A stretch of 64,000 nucleotides of DNA, from contig NZ_LXER01000017.1 in the NCBI RefSeq assembly GCF_001654925.1, forward strand, positions 310,001 to 374,000. Reading direction: 5' to 3'. Each line of letters opens with the position of its first letter. Position 1 is the stretch's first letter. Below, piece after piece: positions 1 to 6,339 of this stretch. This DNA comes from Buttiauxella brennerae ATCC 51605. Lineage in GTDB: Bacteria; Pseudomonadota; Gammaproteobacteria; Enterobacterales; Enterobacteriaceae. The notes under the pieces are model-generated. The model ran no database searches. It saw only the letters and a list, made by a program, of their open reading frames with translations, and was not told where the DNA came from. The translations under genes were made by a program, and so were the position numbers.

Positions 1-2
1 TC

Positions 3-998
3 TCATATGAACTCCTGCCATGCTTCGCGTGTATTCCAGACTTCAGGCTTGGCAGGTGCCGCAGTGCGCGTACTTCTGCCAGGCTGATTCATCTGGGCCT
101 TGAGCGTGTCCCATTTTTCACGAAGCTTTGCAGGGCTCATGACGTTGGTCTGCCAGAAGTGATCGGCATTCGCCCATTTGAATACTTCGCATATTTCTTG
201 ATGGCTTACCGCGAGAGCGTTTCGCATCAGGCGGATATCGTTTGACCAGGATGACCAGGTTGGCTCCTGCGCTGTAGGTGAGATTATTTGTACTTTCTTG
301 AACATCCATTCCGCAGCCGTCAGGTCATCTGCATTACCCCATTTGTCACCCTTGGGGCTTTGCACTGCTGCGCCTGGTCTAACTACAGGAAGATTTTTAG
401 GGGGCTTGTCAGAGGATTCGTTAGAATTCTCGGACGTAGTCTTTTTATTATTGTTATTACCTTCTTGTTCATGATGCGCGGCTTTATGCTCGGGTTTATG
501 CGCGGGGTGTACCTCTGAGGCCGCGCCAGCACTGGCTTCGTTATGCTCGGGCTTATGCGCGGAGTTATGCGCGGGTAAATCGGGTATTTTTTCAGCATAT
601 TCGGAGTAATTCAGAACGGTTATTAGCGTCCCTTTTCTCCTTTCTGCATGAACTGAAATCATCCCTTCTTTCTCAAATACAGTAAGCATCCTTTCAACTG
701 CATGGCGACTTGTTGGCTCCCCGTTTCTATCGCAGAGAGCCAGACCAAGATCAGCTGAGGTCGTTACCAGTTGTCCGGTTTCCAGTCGCCATGTATGCCC
801 TTTAAAGTTGGCTACGAATGGTTGCCTGGCAGCGTCGAGCAGGATGTTCTCCCAGAGCGTCCTGAGATAGACATCCTTTGCCCATGGTTGCTTCTTGACG
901 CTCCGGTACAACGGGATGTAACCATTCTTCTGGTTCTCCATCCTGTTGCTCCTGCGCTTTCGTGCAGCGTTAAAATCAAAGAGTTCAGCAGTAGACAT
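3..998 (-). CDS. Phage replication initiator, O-like
   Basis: Expected to bind the phage origin and recruit the host helicase through a partner. I see a basic N-terminus, a helical segment around residues 25-150 that resembles replisome-organiser DNA-binding domains, a low-complexity His/Ala/Pro/Glu stretch (about 150-185) encoded by the iterons at 471-575, an Asn/Lys run, and a conserved C-terminal region rich in Trp. It follows cII, the lambda O position. ATG 998 sits close after a purine-rich SD; a GTG at 1013 is possible. The stop overlaps the ATG of a next gene (bases 6-4) that leaves the window and would be the P/DnaC-like loader by position. Function is inferred from position, iterons and general similarity. 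Confidence 0.75.
   Translation of the reverse strand: MSTAELFDFNAARKRRSNRMENQKNGYIPLYRSVKKQPWAKDVYLRTLWENILLDAARQPFVANFKGHTWRLETGQLVTTSADLGLALCDRNGEPTSRHAVERMLTVFEKEGMISVHAERRKGTLITVLNYSEYAEKIPDLPAHNSAHKPEHNEASAGAASEVHPAHKPEHKAAHHEQEGNNNNKKTTSENSNESSDKPPKNLPVVRPGAAVQSPKGDKWGNADDLTAAEWMFKKVQIISPTAQEPTWSSWSNDIRLMRNALAVSHQEICEVFKWANADHFWQTNVMSPAKLREKWDTLKAQMNQPGRSTRTAAPAKPEVWNTREAWQEFI
471..575. repeat. Two triplets of 12-bp iterons, putative phage origin
   Basis: Three tandem 12-mers at 471-482, 483-494 and 495-506 and three more at 540-551, 552-563 and 564-575 share the core TTATGCKCGG (first unit diverged). The two blocks are 33 bp apart. An AT-rich stretch flanks the first block at about 447-463. 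Iterons inside the O gene beside an AT-rich segment is the lambda ori arrangement. The repeats also encode the repeated His/Lys/Pro/Glu motif in the O-like protein. Confidence 0.75.
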
Positions 999-1075
999 CG
1001 CCTCCCCCTCCACTGTTTACACATCCAGTTATTCCTGGCATAATTTCTCCTGTGATTTGAGTCCATTGAATTGCA

Positions 1076-1375
1076 CTAAGCGTCGAAGTGTTCCAAGCAC
1101 TCCGGCGCTTTTTCTTTTGTCAGTAGCTTCTCTATCCGCAGCAAACTTTTCGCCACTTCTGATTCGGGCGACACCACATCCAGATAAGCCATTGCAAGAC
1201 TCATCATCTGGAAGAAGCTGTGCCGCTGCTTTCCCGATGGTCGTTTCATCCTGCTAACGGCTGCATCGTCAAGTTCAAGAACTTTTGCTAATGCTCCCTG
1301 CCCACGCTCAGCTAGCTTGTTCAGTAACTGGCTTTCAATCTCTCTCGCTTTTTTGCGATAGCTTGCAATTTCCAT
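1076..1375 (-). CDS. cII: Phage CII-family transcriptional activator
   Basis: A 99-residue protein of the lambda CII family, which activates the establishment promoter for the repressor and integrase transcription. Shared with lambda CII are the N-terminal helix with the pattern IES-LLNK, a helix-turn-helix near residues 25-45 with the VSRMKR segment in the recognition helix, and a Lys/Glu-rich tail. It lies between cro with its nut site and the O-like gene, as in lambda. Family assignment is by these motifs and by position; DNA targets are not visible to me. Confidence 0.85.
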   Translation of the reverse strand: MEIASYRKKAREIESQLLNKLAERGQGALAKVLELDDAAVSRMKRPSGKQRHSFFQMMSLAMAYLDVVSPESEVAKSLLRIEKLLTKEKAPECLEHFDA

Positions 1376-1442
1376 GGTTTAAAATTTCCTTGTTGAATTA
1401 GTTAATTGCGTGACATTGCGGTGAGCTTGTCACTTTGGTTTT

Positions 1443-1481
1443 TCCCTGGTGTTCCGAGGGAGGTCAGATTGATAAAGAGCG
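1443..1481 (-). promoter_or_regulatory. nutR-like antitermination site (boxA + boxB)
   Basis: On the minus strand, just after the cro stop, boxA CGCTCTTTA (1481-1473) is followed 11 nt later by a hairpin with TCCCT/AGGGA arms (1461-1443) whose loop holds GAACAC. The plus-strand site at 3221-3254 has the same boxA core and the loop GAATAC. Position between cro and cII matches lambda nutR. Confidence 0.7.
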
Positions 1482-1488
1482 GTGTTTC

Positions 1489-1704
1489 TTAACTTGCCTG
1501 GAGCAGTTGAGCTAAGTCAGGTCGAATGTCTTGAGCTTTAACTTTTCCACCGGTTGCTTTGACGATTTCCATTACGTAGCGGATCTCAATACCGCCGCCA
1601 TGTAACCAGCGCCAAACTGTTGGCTGAGCAACACCGCAAAGAGATGCCAGCTTTTGCTGACTACCTGCGATGCTGACAGCGCGTTGAATAGCTTTATTAG
1701 TCAT
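1489..1704 (-). CDS. cro: Cro-like repressor (YdaS-type helix-turn-helix)
   Basis: A 71-residue DNA-binding protein, first gene of the PR transcript and divergent from cI. The helix-turn-helix spans about residues 14-34 (QQKLASLCGVAQPTVWRWL), the pattern of YdaS/Cro antitoxin-like proteins that oppose the lysogenic repressor in lambdoid phages. The CI protein carries a very similar VAQPTIWR recognition segment, consistent with shared operators. The gene is directly downstream of a well-formed PR promoter at 1764-1736 and is followed by a nut site. Confidence 0.85.
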   Translation of the reverse strand: MTNKAIQRAVSIAGSQQKLASLCGVAQPTVWRWLHGGGIEIRYVMEIVKATGGKVKAQDIRPDLAQLLQAS

Positions 1705-1813
1705 TTTTAATTCCTTTACGTATTACTCAAGATGGATAATAGCAATGAGTATTGATATTGGCAATAGCGAAACGCTTTTGACGAGCAATACGGCAACGTA
1801 TAAATTTGGGGGT
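1705..1813. promoter_or_regulatory. cI-cro operator region with PR promoter
   Basis: PR on the minus strand has -35 TTGCCA (1764-1759), a 17-nt spacer and -10 TATTAT (1741-1736). The spacer end and -10 nearly repeat those of PL at 3145-3173 (both contain AATACTCAT, then GCTATTAT). AGCAAT/ATTGCT and ATTGATA motifs occur here and in the 3099-3156 region, so they are candidate operator half-sites. PRM for cI must also lie here but I cannot place its hexamers with confidence. Confidence 0.7.
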
Positions 1814-2506
1814 ATGAAAATAGATACTCTCGCTGACCGCCTTAATTTGGCGATGGAAAGATCAGGAATGACCCAGGGCGCTTTAGCTAAAGCGTCTGGT
1901 GTTGCTCAACCTACGATTTGGCGTTTAGCTTCAGGAAACGCAAAGGGCTCTACTCGAATTGTAGATATTGCCAACGCTCTTGGTGTGCGCCCAGACTGGC
2001 TCTCATCAGGTGAAGGCTCAATGAGTGATGAAGGTCAAAAGCCCGTCGTTAAAGAAGCCAGGCCGCAAGAGGGTATCTTCCGCGTTGATGTTCTCGACAT
2101 AAAAGTAAGTGCGGGACCTGGGACATACATGATTTCGGATGCTGTAGAAGTGCTGCACGCCATAGAATTCACAACGGAACACGCAAGATCACTGTTCGGT
2201 AACCGGCCTGATGGTGAAGTGAAGGTTATGACCGTAGATGGCGATAGCATGTCACCCACGCTTAACTCCGGTGACAGGTTGTTTTTTGATGTGTCTATGC
2301 GGCATTTCAAGACAGATGGAGTTTACGCATTTGTATTCGGTAGAACCTTCCATGTTAAACGCCTGCAAATGCAGGGGGATAAGTTAGCCGTTCTGTCTGA
2401 CAATCCGACATATGAAAAATGGTATATCGCAGAGGATAACCAGGATCAGTTCTATGTGATGGGTAAAGCACTGATTCACGAATCAATAAAGTACAACAAG
2501 CTTTAG
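1814..2506 (+). CDS. cI: CI-type prophage repressor, S24 LexA-like
   Basis: Maintains lysogeny by repressing PR and PL. N-terminal helix-turn-helix (about residues 17-40, QGALAKASGVAQPTIWRLA), linker, then an S24 peptidase domain. A candidate Ala-Gly self-cleavage site lies in VSAGPGTY; the catalytic Ser is in GDSMSPT and the Lys in HVKRLQ, so RecA-stimulated induction is expected. I start at ATG 1814, which follows a GGGGG run and gives the usual N-terminus; an in-frame ATG at 1745 would add 23 residues that do not resemble the family. Confidence 0.9.
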   Translation: MKIDTLADRLNLAMERSGMTQGALAKASGVAQPTIWRLASGNAKGSTRIVDIANALGVRPDWLSSGEGSMSDEGQKPVVKEARPQEGIFRVDVLDIKVSAGPGTYMISDAVEVLHAIEFTTEHARSLFGNRPDGEVKVMTVDGDSMSPTLNSGDRLFFDVSMRHFKTDGVYAFVFGRTFHVKRLQMQGDKLAVLSDNPTYEKWYIAEDNQDQFYVMGKALIHESIKYNKL

Positions 2507-2590
2507 CAGTGGTATCGAGTAGGCTGGTAATGTGTTCTGATCTGCTCATGGCTACTAGAATTCCTACTAACTAAAAAAAATGGCATTCAT

Positions 2591-2911
2591 ATGAAAAAGT
2601 TAATGTTTGGCCCCATTGTGTTAGCTGCTGCGTTACTCTCCGGCTGCGCTACTGAAATGTCTGACCGGGCATCACACGTTCAGATTATTGATCAAGCACA
2701 AGCAAGCCAATATCAGTTTGTTGCCAACGTTACAGGCACCTCGTCACTCTCAGGGGTGAGCCGACAGACTGGGTACCAGAATGCAATTTACGAGGCTTTG
2801 GATAAGGCGGCCGGAATTGGGGCGCAATATGTTGTCATTGATCCGAAAAGCTCACCATCTTATTGGGCTACCGGCCAGGTAGTTCGCGCTACGGCTTATA
2901 AAAATAAATAG
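2591..2911 (+). CDS. Prophage lipoprotein in the immunity region
   Basis: A 106-residue exported lipoprotein: charged N-terminus, hydrophobic segment, lipobox LLSGC with Cys19 as the lipidated residue and Ala at +2, which favours the outer membrane. The mature part resembles DUF4156-type lipoproteins (an AIYEALDKAAGIGAQYVVI segment near the end). It lies 84 bp after cI on the same strand and before an intrinsic terminator, the rexAB position in lambda. That placement suggests expression in the lysogen, perhaps as an envelope-modifying or superinfection-exclusion factor. The function is not shown by the sequence. Confidence 0.75.
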   Translation: MKKLMFGPIVLAAALLSGCATEMSDRASHVQIIDQAQASQYQFVANVTGTSSLSGVSRQTGYQNAIYEALDKAAGIGAQYVVIDPKSSPSYWATGQVVRATAYKNK

Positions 2912-2946
2912 CTATAGATTCAATCCTTAGCGATATGCACACCAAT

Positions 2947-2973
2947 AACCCGGTCCTTGAGCCGGGTTTTTTA
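2947..2973 (+). terminator. Intrinsic terminator after cI-lipoprotein unit
   Basis: AACCCGG and CCGGGTT arms with an 8-nt loop are followed by a T run. It closes the cI-lipoprotein transcript and insulates it from PL. Confidence 0.8.
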
Positions 2974-3098
2974 TTGCCCCACACTCCCCTATCTACGTAA
3001 CGGCCTCCAGAAAATCCCCGCCATGAAGCCCAATTCCCGAACAAAAAACATTCCACATAGCAATTAGCATTGTATTTAAAAAAATAAATTCGCTTAGT

Positions 3099-3173
3099 TA
3101 TCAATGAATAAATAGCAATTGCTATCAATTAATACCAATACGTATTGCTATTGATAATACTCATGGCTATTAT
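3099..3173 (+). promoter_or_regulatory. PL promoter and OL operators
   Basis: PL has -35 TTGCTA (3145-3150), a 17-nt spacer and -10 TATTAT (3168-3173). Overlapping or just upstream are the perfect palindromes ATAGCAATTGCTAT (3112-3125) and CAATACGTATTG (3136-3147), and TATCAAT/ATTGATA repeats at 3099, 3123 and 3150. These match motifs in the cI-cro intergenic region, so CI and Cro probably bind both. The promoter points at the left-operon genes that end with int. Confidence 0.75.
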
Positions 3174-3220
3174 TCTTCCATCAGCAGGAAGCTGAAACGC
3201 AACAAGGAACTGAGTTGCTG

Positions 3221-3254
3221 GCTCTTTAATAATTTAGCCCTGTGAATACACAGG
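3221..3254 (+). promoter_or_regulatory. nutL-like antitermination site (boxA + boxB)
   Basis: BoxA GCTCTTTAA (3221-3229) is followed by the hairpin CCTGTGAATACACAGG (3239-3254), about 50 nt after the PL -10. The GAATAC loop matches GAACAC of the site after cro. This is the lambda nutL position. Confidence 0.7.
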
Positions 3255-3525
3255 AAAGAATGTTTAACCAAACAGGAGGTGCCGAAATGGTGCACTAAAG
3301 CGGTTAGACCGCAGCCGAAAGGCAATGCAGCAGTAATGATGCTGCCCTGAGTCACCAATGAGTGAGCCTGCTTAGCATCGGGTCAAGGTTCTAATTAAAA
3401 GTAGCTTCGGTAAAGCAGTGCGACAGCACCTCAAGGGCATGAGCGTGGCCACTCCGGGTAGTGGTGCAGTTGATTTACCCTGCCTCTGCAAATGGGGGTA
3501 GGCATAAATTCACTGAGGAATACCC
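3255..3525 (+). other. Structured untranslated leader of the PL transcript
   Basis: No convincing gene in 270 bp. Several hairpins can be drawn, for example GCAGCA/TGCTGC (3327-3345) and CCACT/AGTGG (3449-3464), plus TACCC/GGGTA just before the N-like gene. In lambda this interval holds an RNase III processing site that affects N expression; a similar role here is inference. Confidence 0.45.
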
Positions 3526-3780
3526 ATGAACAGAAATCAACGCCGTATGGCTGAGTACAACGCCAGAAAAGCAGCTCAGCAGATTGATGCAGGAAATTAC
3601 GCAGGAAAGATTAACCGGGCATTCGCAAAACTGTCGGGCGCTTCATTGCCGAGAGTTGAGCAAGCTCTTCGCGCTCCAAACTGGCGTGAGCCTAAAGAAG
3701 AGTCAGGCGGTGCTTGTTTGCCACAGGTGGCGATGTATAGCGCTGGTCATCGTAAGTCAGAGAGCATTACAGCGAGGTGA
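3526..3780 (+). CDS. Putative antitermination protein N
   Basis: An 84-residue basic protein, the first gene after PL and nutL. The N-terminus has an Arg-rich helix (MNRNQRRMAEYNARKAAQQ) similar in character to the boxB-binding arginine-rich motif of lambda N; the rest is low in recognisable structure, as in N proteins. It would bind the GAAYAC-loop boxB hairpins and let RNA polymerase pass the several intrinsic terminators in this operon. Assignment rests on position and composition, not clear sequence identity. Confidence 0.55.
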   Translation: MNRNQRRMAEYNARKAAQQIDAGNYAGKINRAFAKLSGASLPRVEQALRAPNWREPKEESGGACLPQVAMYSAGHRKSESITAR

Positions 3781-3783
3781 AGG

Positions 3784-4038
3784 ATGGAAACACTCGAACA
3801 GGCAATAGCCCGCCAAAAGGCGCAGGCCAAAGCGATCCGAAATAACCTCTCTGGCAGGTCATCACAGAAACCTCGCCTGAAGCCACGTAAGCAAGCCATC
3901 AAGGAAGCTAAGGCTCAGGTGCTTAACGAAGCCATTGACGCTATCAAGGATGATTTGAGAGCGATTAAAACGGAAGAGCAGCGCCGTGGTCACTACCGGG
4001 CAATCAGCAAGCTCTCACAGATTCGGGATGAGTTGTAA
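3784..4038 (+). CDS. Small basic phage protein, unknown
   Basis: An 84-residue Lys/Arg/Ala-rich protein, probably mostly helical, beginning 4 bp after the N-like stop with a clear SD (AGGTGAAGG). The middle is very basic (RSSQKPRLKPRKQ) and the C-terminal half looks like a coiled helix with alternating charge. It is translationally close to the N-like gene, so it could be an accessory nucleic-acid-binding protein. I do not recognise a family. Confidence 0.6.
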   Translation: METLEQAIARQKAQAKAIRNNLSGRSSQKPRLKPRKQAIKEAKAQVLNEAIDAIKDDLRAIKTEEQRRGHYRAISKLSQIRDEL

Positions 4039-4081
4039 GCCTGGGGTTTACAACTGAACGTGTAAGTTATCGTTACAAGTT

Positions 4082-4105
4082 GGCTGCCAGTGTGCGGCCT
4101 TTTTT
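4082..4105 (+). terminator. Intrinsic terminator in the PL operon
   Basis: GGCTGC/GCGGCC arms with a G-T pair and 6-nt loop are followed by seven T residues. One of several similar terminators that read-through from PL must cross. Confidence 0.6.
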
Positions 4106-4124
4106 ATGCGGATTGGGGTGGATC

Positions 4125-4460
4125 ATGAGTGAGTTCAAAGGAACGCGGGGGCCGTGGTCAACAAAGTTGGTTTTACAGGCCGAAGTTGAAGGTGATTTGC
4201 ACGTAATACATACAGGTTCGGCTGGCGGTAAGGGGTTTCACATCGCTTACGGAACCTCTTGGATTGACTCGCCTGATACAGCTGCTGAGGCGGCAGCAAA
4301 TGCCAGGTTAATCGCAGCGGCACCTGATTTGCTGGCAGCACTAATCGACATGGTTTCCATCGTCAAAAAGAACACCTACCCGACACCCGACAAGCCAGAT
4401 TCTGTTTGGGGCCGAATGGAAGTGGCTGAGTCCGCTATCAGCAAGGCTACAGGAGAATAG
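4125..4460 (+). CDS. Phage protein with NARLIAAAPDLL motif, unknown
   Basis: A 111-residue protein of a type common in enterobacterial prophages, marked by the central NARLIAAAPDLLAAL motif after an N-terminal beta-rich part beginning GTRGPW. ATG 4125 follows a GGGGTGG SD-like run and gives the usual N-terminus; an upstream in-frame start at 4080 would overlap the terminator. Biochemical role unknown to me. It is followed closely by two very small genes, apparently in one transcript. Confidence 0.65.
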   Translation: MSEFKGTRGPWSTKLVLQAEVEGDLHVIHTGSAGGKGFHIAYGTSWIDSPDTAAEAAANARLIAAAPDLLAALIDMVSIVKKNTYPTPDKPDSVWGRMEVAESAISKATGE

Positions 4461-4462
4461 AT

Positions 4463-4600
4463 ATGGAGTGCGCATCTTGCGGCAGCCTGGTCATCTGGAT
4501 GGGCCCATGGTCGAACCTGACGCACACCGAGTGTCAGGTATGTGGCGCCGTGAATAACCAGATTGTCGACGAACCAGTCGACGATGAAGAGGAAGAATAA
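4463..4600 (+). CDS. 45-residue zinc-ribbon-like phage protein
   Basis: A very short gene starting 2 bp after the previous stop. The product has CASC and CQVC pairs 18 residues apart, a plausible zinc ribbon, and an acidic tail ending in EEEE. The tight spacing on both sides (the next start is 2 bp downstream) supports real translation. Function unknown. Confidence 0.55.
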   Translation: MECASCGSLVIWMGPWSNLTHTECQVCGAVNNQIVDEPVDDEEEE

Positions 4601-4602
4601 AC

Positions 4603-4734
4603 ATGAAGCGATACCACGTTATCTGGTCGCATAACGGTGCAGAAGTTGGTCGTCGCACCTGTTACGACTGGAACGGTGCCAGACAATATGCAGAACAAAA
4701 ACGCAAAGAAGGCTACAGCGTAGAAATTGAATAA
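4603..4734 (+). CDS. 43-residue phage protein, unknown
   Basis: A short ORF beginning MKRYHVIWSHNG, 2 bp after the preceding stop, with no gap suitable for another signal. It is basic with a single Cys and several Tyr/Trp, suggesting a compact beta-rich fold. The product is unknown; support is from close gene packing and normal codon use. Confidence 0.5.
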   Translation: MKRYHVIWSHNGAEVGRRTCYDWNGARQYAEQKRKEGYSVEIE

Positions 4735-4798
4735 CCAGCTTCCGTATCTGCTTTCAGCTTTCCCTGAGAACAGATACTGAACCCTCGTTGTCCTTATT

Positions 4799-4825
4799 GC
4801 CCGCCACCGTGCGGGCTTCTTTTTG
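4799..4825 (+). terminator. Intrinsic terminator before gene 4839
   Basis: GCCCGC/GCGGGC arms, 6-nt loop, then TTCTTTTT. It is followed at once by GCCTGGAGAAA and the start of the next gene, an arrangement repeated before the excisionase gene at 10603. Confidence 0.7.
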
Positions 4826-4838
4826 CCTGGAGAAAAGT

Positions 4839-5345
4839 ATGAGCCTGAAAGAGTTAACACTCCGCAAGCAGCAACTGGAGTCGGATCGCACGGCGCTGCG
4901 TAAGCATTATGAGTCAGAAAGTAATCGTCTGGCATCTGAGTTGGTTAAGGTTTCTGAGCAGCTTAACTTCGTCAATGCTGGTCTGAACGAAGTAATGATT
5001 CAGCGCGGCAAGGAAATCGTGTACTTCGGAAAGTCCGAGAATAACAGCAAGCGAAAAGAATGCGTTACCGATGCGATTAGCGATTTGGCATCTGGATGTG
5101 AACGGCTAAAGACTCGGTATTTTGGCACTAAAAATTACGACCGCTGGAGCGATCAGCGCGAAGACCATGAGTATGGATATGGCCCACGTCATGGATGCAT
5201 GGTCTTTAAGGTTGGGCTTACTACCGCAGCTCGATTAATGGTGAGCAACGGCACCATGAATGACCATGACATTGAATGCGCCATTTACTGCCTGATGAAT
5301 ATCGACCAAATCAACAAGCAAATTGAAGATGCCGAGGCCGCGTAA
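4839..5345 (+). CDS. Phage accessory protein with N-terminal coiled coil
   Basis: A 168-residue product. Residues 1-50 form a long charged helix (KELTLRKQQLESDRTALRK), probably a coiled coil; the middle holds a Gly/Tyr/His-rich segment (DHEYGYGPRHGCMVF) and the end is helical and acidic. ATG 4839 has a strong SD (GGAGAAA). An intrinsic terminator lies before it and another overlaps its stop, so it looks like a self-contained accessory cassette. No family recognised. Confidence 0.6.
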   Translation: MSLKELTLRKQQLESDRTALRKHYESESNRLASELVKVSEQLNFVNAGLNEVMIQRGKEIVYFGKSENNSKRKECVTDAISDLASGCERLKTRYFGTKNYDRWSDQREDHEYGYGPRHGCMVFKVGLTTAARLMVSNGTMNDHDIECAIYCLMNIDQINKQIEDAEAA

Positions 5346-5358
5346 CAGCGGCTTTTTT
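5337..5358 (+). terminator. Intrinsic terminator overlapping the 4839-5345 gene end
   Basis: GGCCGC/GCGGC-type arms around the stop codon followed by six T residues. The hairpin uses the last codons of the gene. Confidence 0.65.
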
Positions 5359-5417
5359 GTGCCCATCCCTGAGCGTCAACGCTGATGAATGAACACAAAC
5401 CTAACAGGAGTCATCAA

Positions 5418-5804
5418 ATGAATGCAGAACTCGCCAAGCCATCTTTTGAGTGGCTCGTCGGCAAAGGTAAAGACTACAGAGTGAAGGTGAAAGGTTGGAG
5501 TGATGGGGTTAACTGGTGCTGGAACGTGTATCTGCTTATCACCCCTGAGCACCAATATTTCGATAAAGAGGAAGCGTTTTTCTTTGACCTTCCCTTCCAT
5601 GGTGGCGTGACATATGACCGCATAAATACAGTGGACTGGCCTGAATATCGTTATGAACACCAACGCCCATGCCGCTATCGAGAAATAGGTTCTGACTACG
5701 CACACTTGTACGACGCGTTTACCGAAGAAAGTCCTTATGACGGCATCCCATTCAAAGTTTTGAAAGACGCAAAAGAGCTTCTTTCACACCTTCAAGCTTT
5801 ATAA
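5418..5804 (+). CDS. Phage accessory protein, unknown
   Basis: A 128-residue protein rich in aromatic residues (many Tyr and Trp), beginning MNAELAKPSFEWLVG. ATG 5418 follows AGGAG at good distance; an in-frame ATG at 5385 lacks an SD. The middle reads as beta strands (YRVKVKGWSDGVNWCWNVYL), the end as a helix. I do not recognise a domain. It stands between terminator-bounded modules and the erf operon. Confidence 0.6.
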   Translation: MNAELAKPSFEWLVGKGKDYRVKVKGWSDGVNWCWNVYLLITPEHQYFDKEEAFFFDLPFHGGVTYDRINTVDWPEYRYEHQRPCRYREIGSDYAHLYDAFTEESPYDGIPFKVLKDAKELLSHLQAL

Positions 5805-5822
5805 AAATTCAAGGAGCACACC

Positions 5823-5993
5823 ATGCAACAGTTCGCTATTGCAGGGGCGGCATCGGTTCGCCCTTTCGACGCGTTTAAATCAATTCAGCATCACCCATCT
5901 CACCGCCTGACATCTGCCAGCTTCACCCCGCCACCGAAGAAGAGCTGGCTGGATAAGCTGGTCGACATTCTTCGCCAGGAGGCTCGCCCATGA
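5823..5993 (+). CDS. 56-residue phage protein, unknown
   Basis: A short ORF with an SD (AAGGAG) and a stop that overlaps the next ATG as ATGA. The product begins MQQFAIAGAASVRPF, has a Pro-rich centre and a basic helical end (KKSWLDKLVDILRQEARP). Translational coupling to the next gene supports it. Function unknown. Confidence 0.55.
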   Translation: MQQFAIAGAASVRPFDAFKSIQHHPSHRLTSASFTPPPKKSWLDKLVDILRQEARP

Positions 5994-6193
5994 ACATCAA
6001 CCTCACCTGCTCTTACTTCACCACACGACAAAGCGCTCACGCAGGGAAGATGAAGATCATCGCTGAGGATGTCCAGTTAGATCAAGCCAATAACCCCGCT
6101 GAAATCCTTCTCCAGATGGACCAGAAAGAGATTATCGAATTCATGGAGGCTCAGGGTTACATGGTAATTGCAAAGCAGGAGAAAGCGGCATGA
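5990..6193 (+). CDS. 67-residue phage protein, unknown
   Basis: Coupled at both ends by ATGA overlaps (5990 and 6190). Beta-rich N-terminus (MNINLTCSYFTTRQSAHAGK) and a helical acidic C-terminal part (QKEIIEFMEAQGYMVIAKQE). It precedes the ERF recombination gene, a place where lambdoid phages keep small recombination modulators, but I cannot assign it. Confidence 0.6.
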   Translation: MNINLTCSYFTTRQSAHAGKMKIIAEDVQLDQANNPAEILLQMDQKEIIEFMEAQGYMVIAKQEKAA

Positions 6194-6339
6194 GTGCAGC
6201 AGAGCTATGGGATGAAAAGGCGTTTACCGAACTGATGCTCGATATGGTTGAGGATGAAATAACCGAGCAGGTCAATCTGGCTGCCGAGCGCGGCAATGAG
6301 CAGGTTAGCTGGCAAGAATTCGCGGGGAACTACCAATGA
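6190..6339 (+). CDS. 49-residue acidic phage protein, unknown
   Basis: Overlaps the upstream stop and the erf start, both as ATGA. The product is strongly acidic (MSAAELWDEKAFTELMLDMV then EDEITEQ) and probably helical. Being coupled to erf suggests co-expression with the recombinase. No family recognised. Confidence 0.55.
   Translation: MSAAELWDEKAFTELMLDMVEDEITEQVNLAAERGNEQVSWQEFAGNYQ

Noticed and set aside
288-598. Overlapping ORFs on both strands inside the O-like gene
   Set aside because: They are by-products of the iterons and low-complexity sequence; the O-like frame has the conserved protein, start and context.
3584-3808. ORF overlapping the N-like gene in another frame
   Set aside because: No SD, and it overlaps two better supported, closely packed genes.
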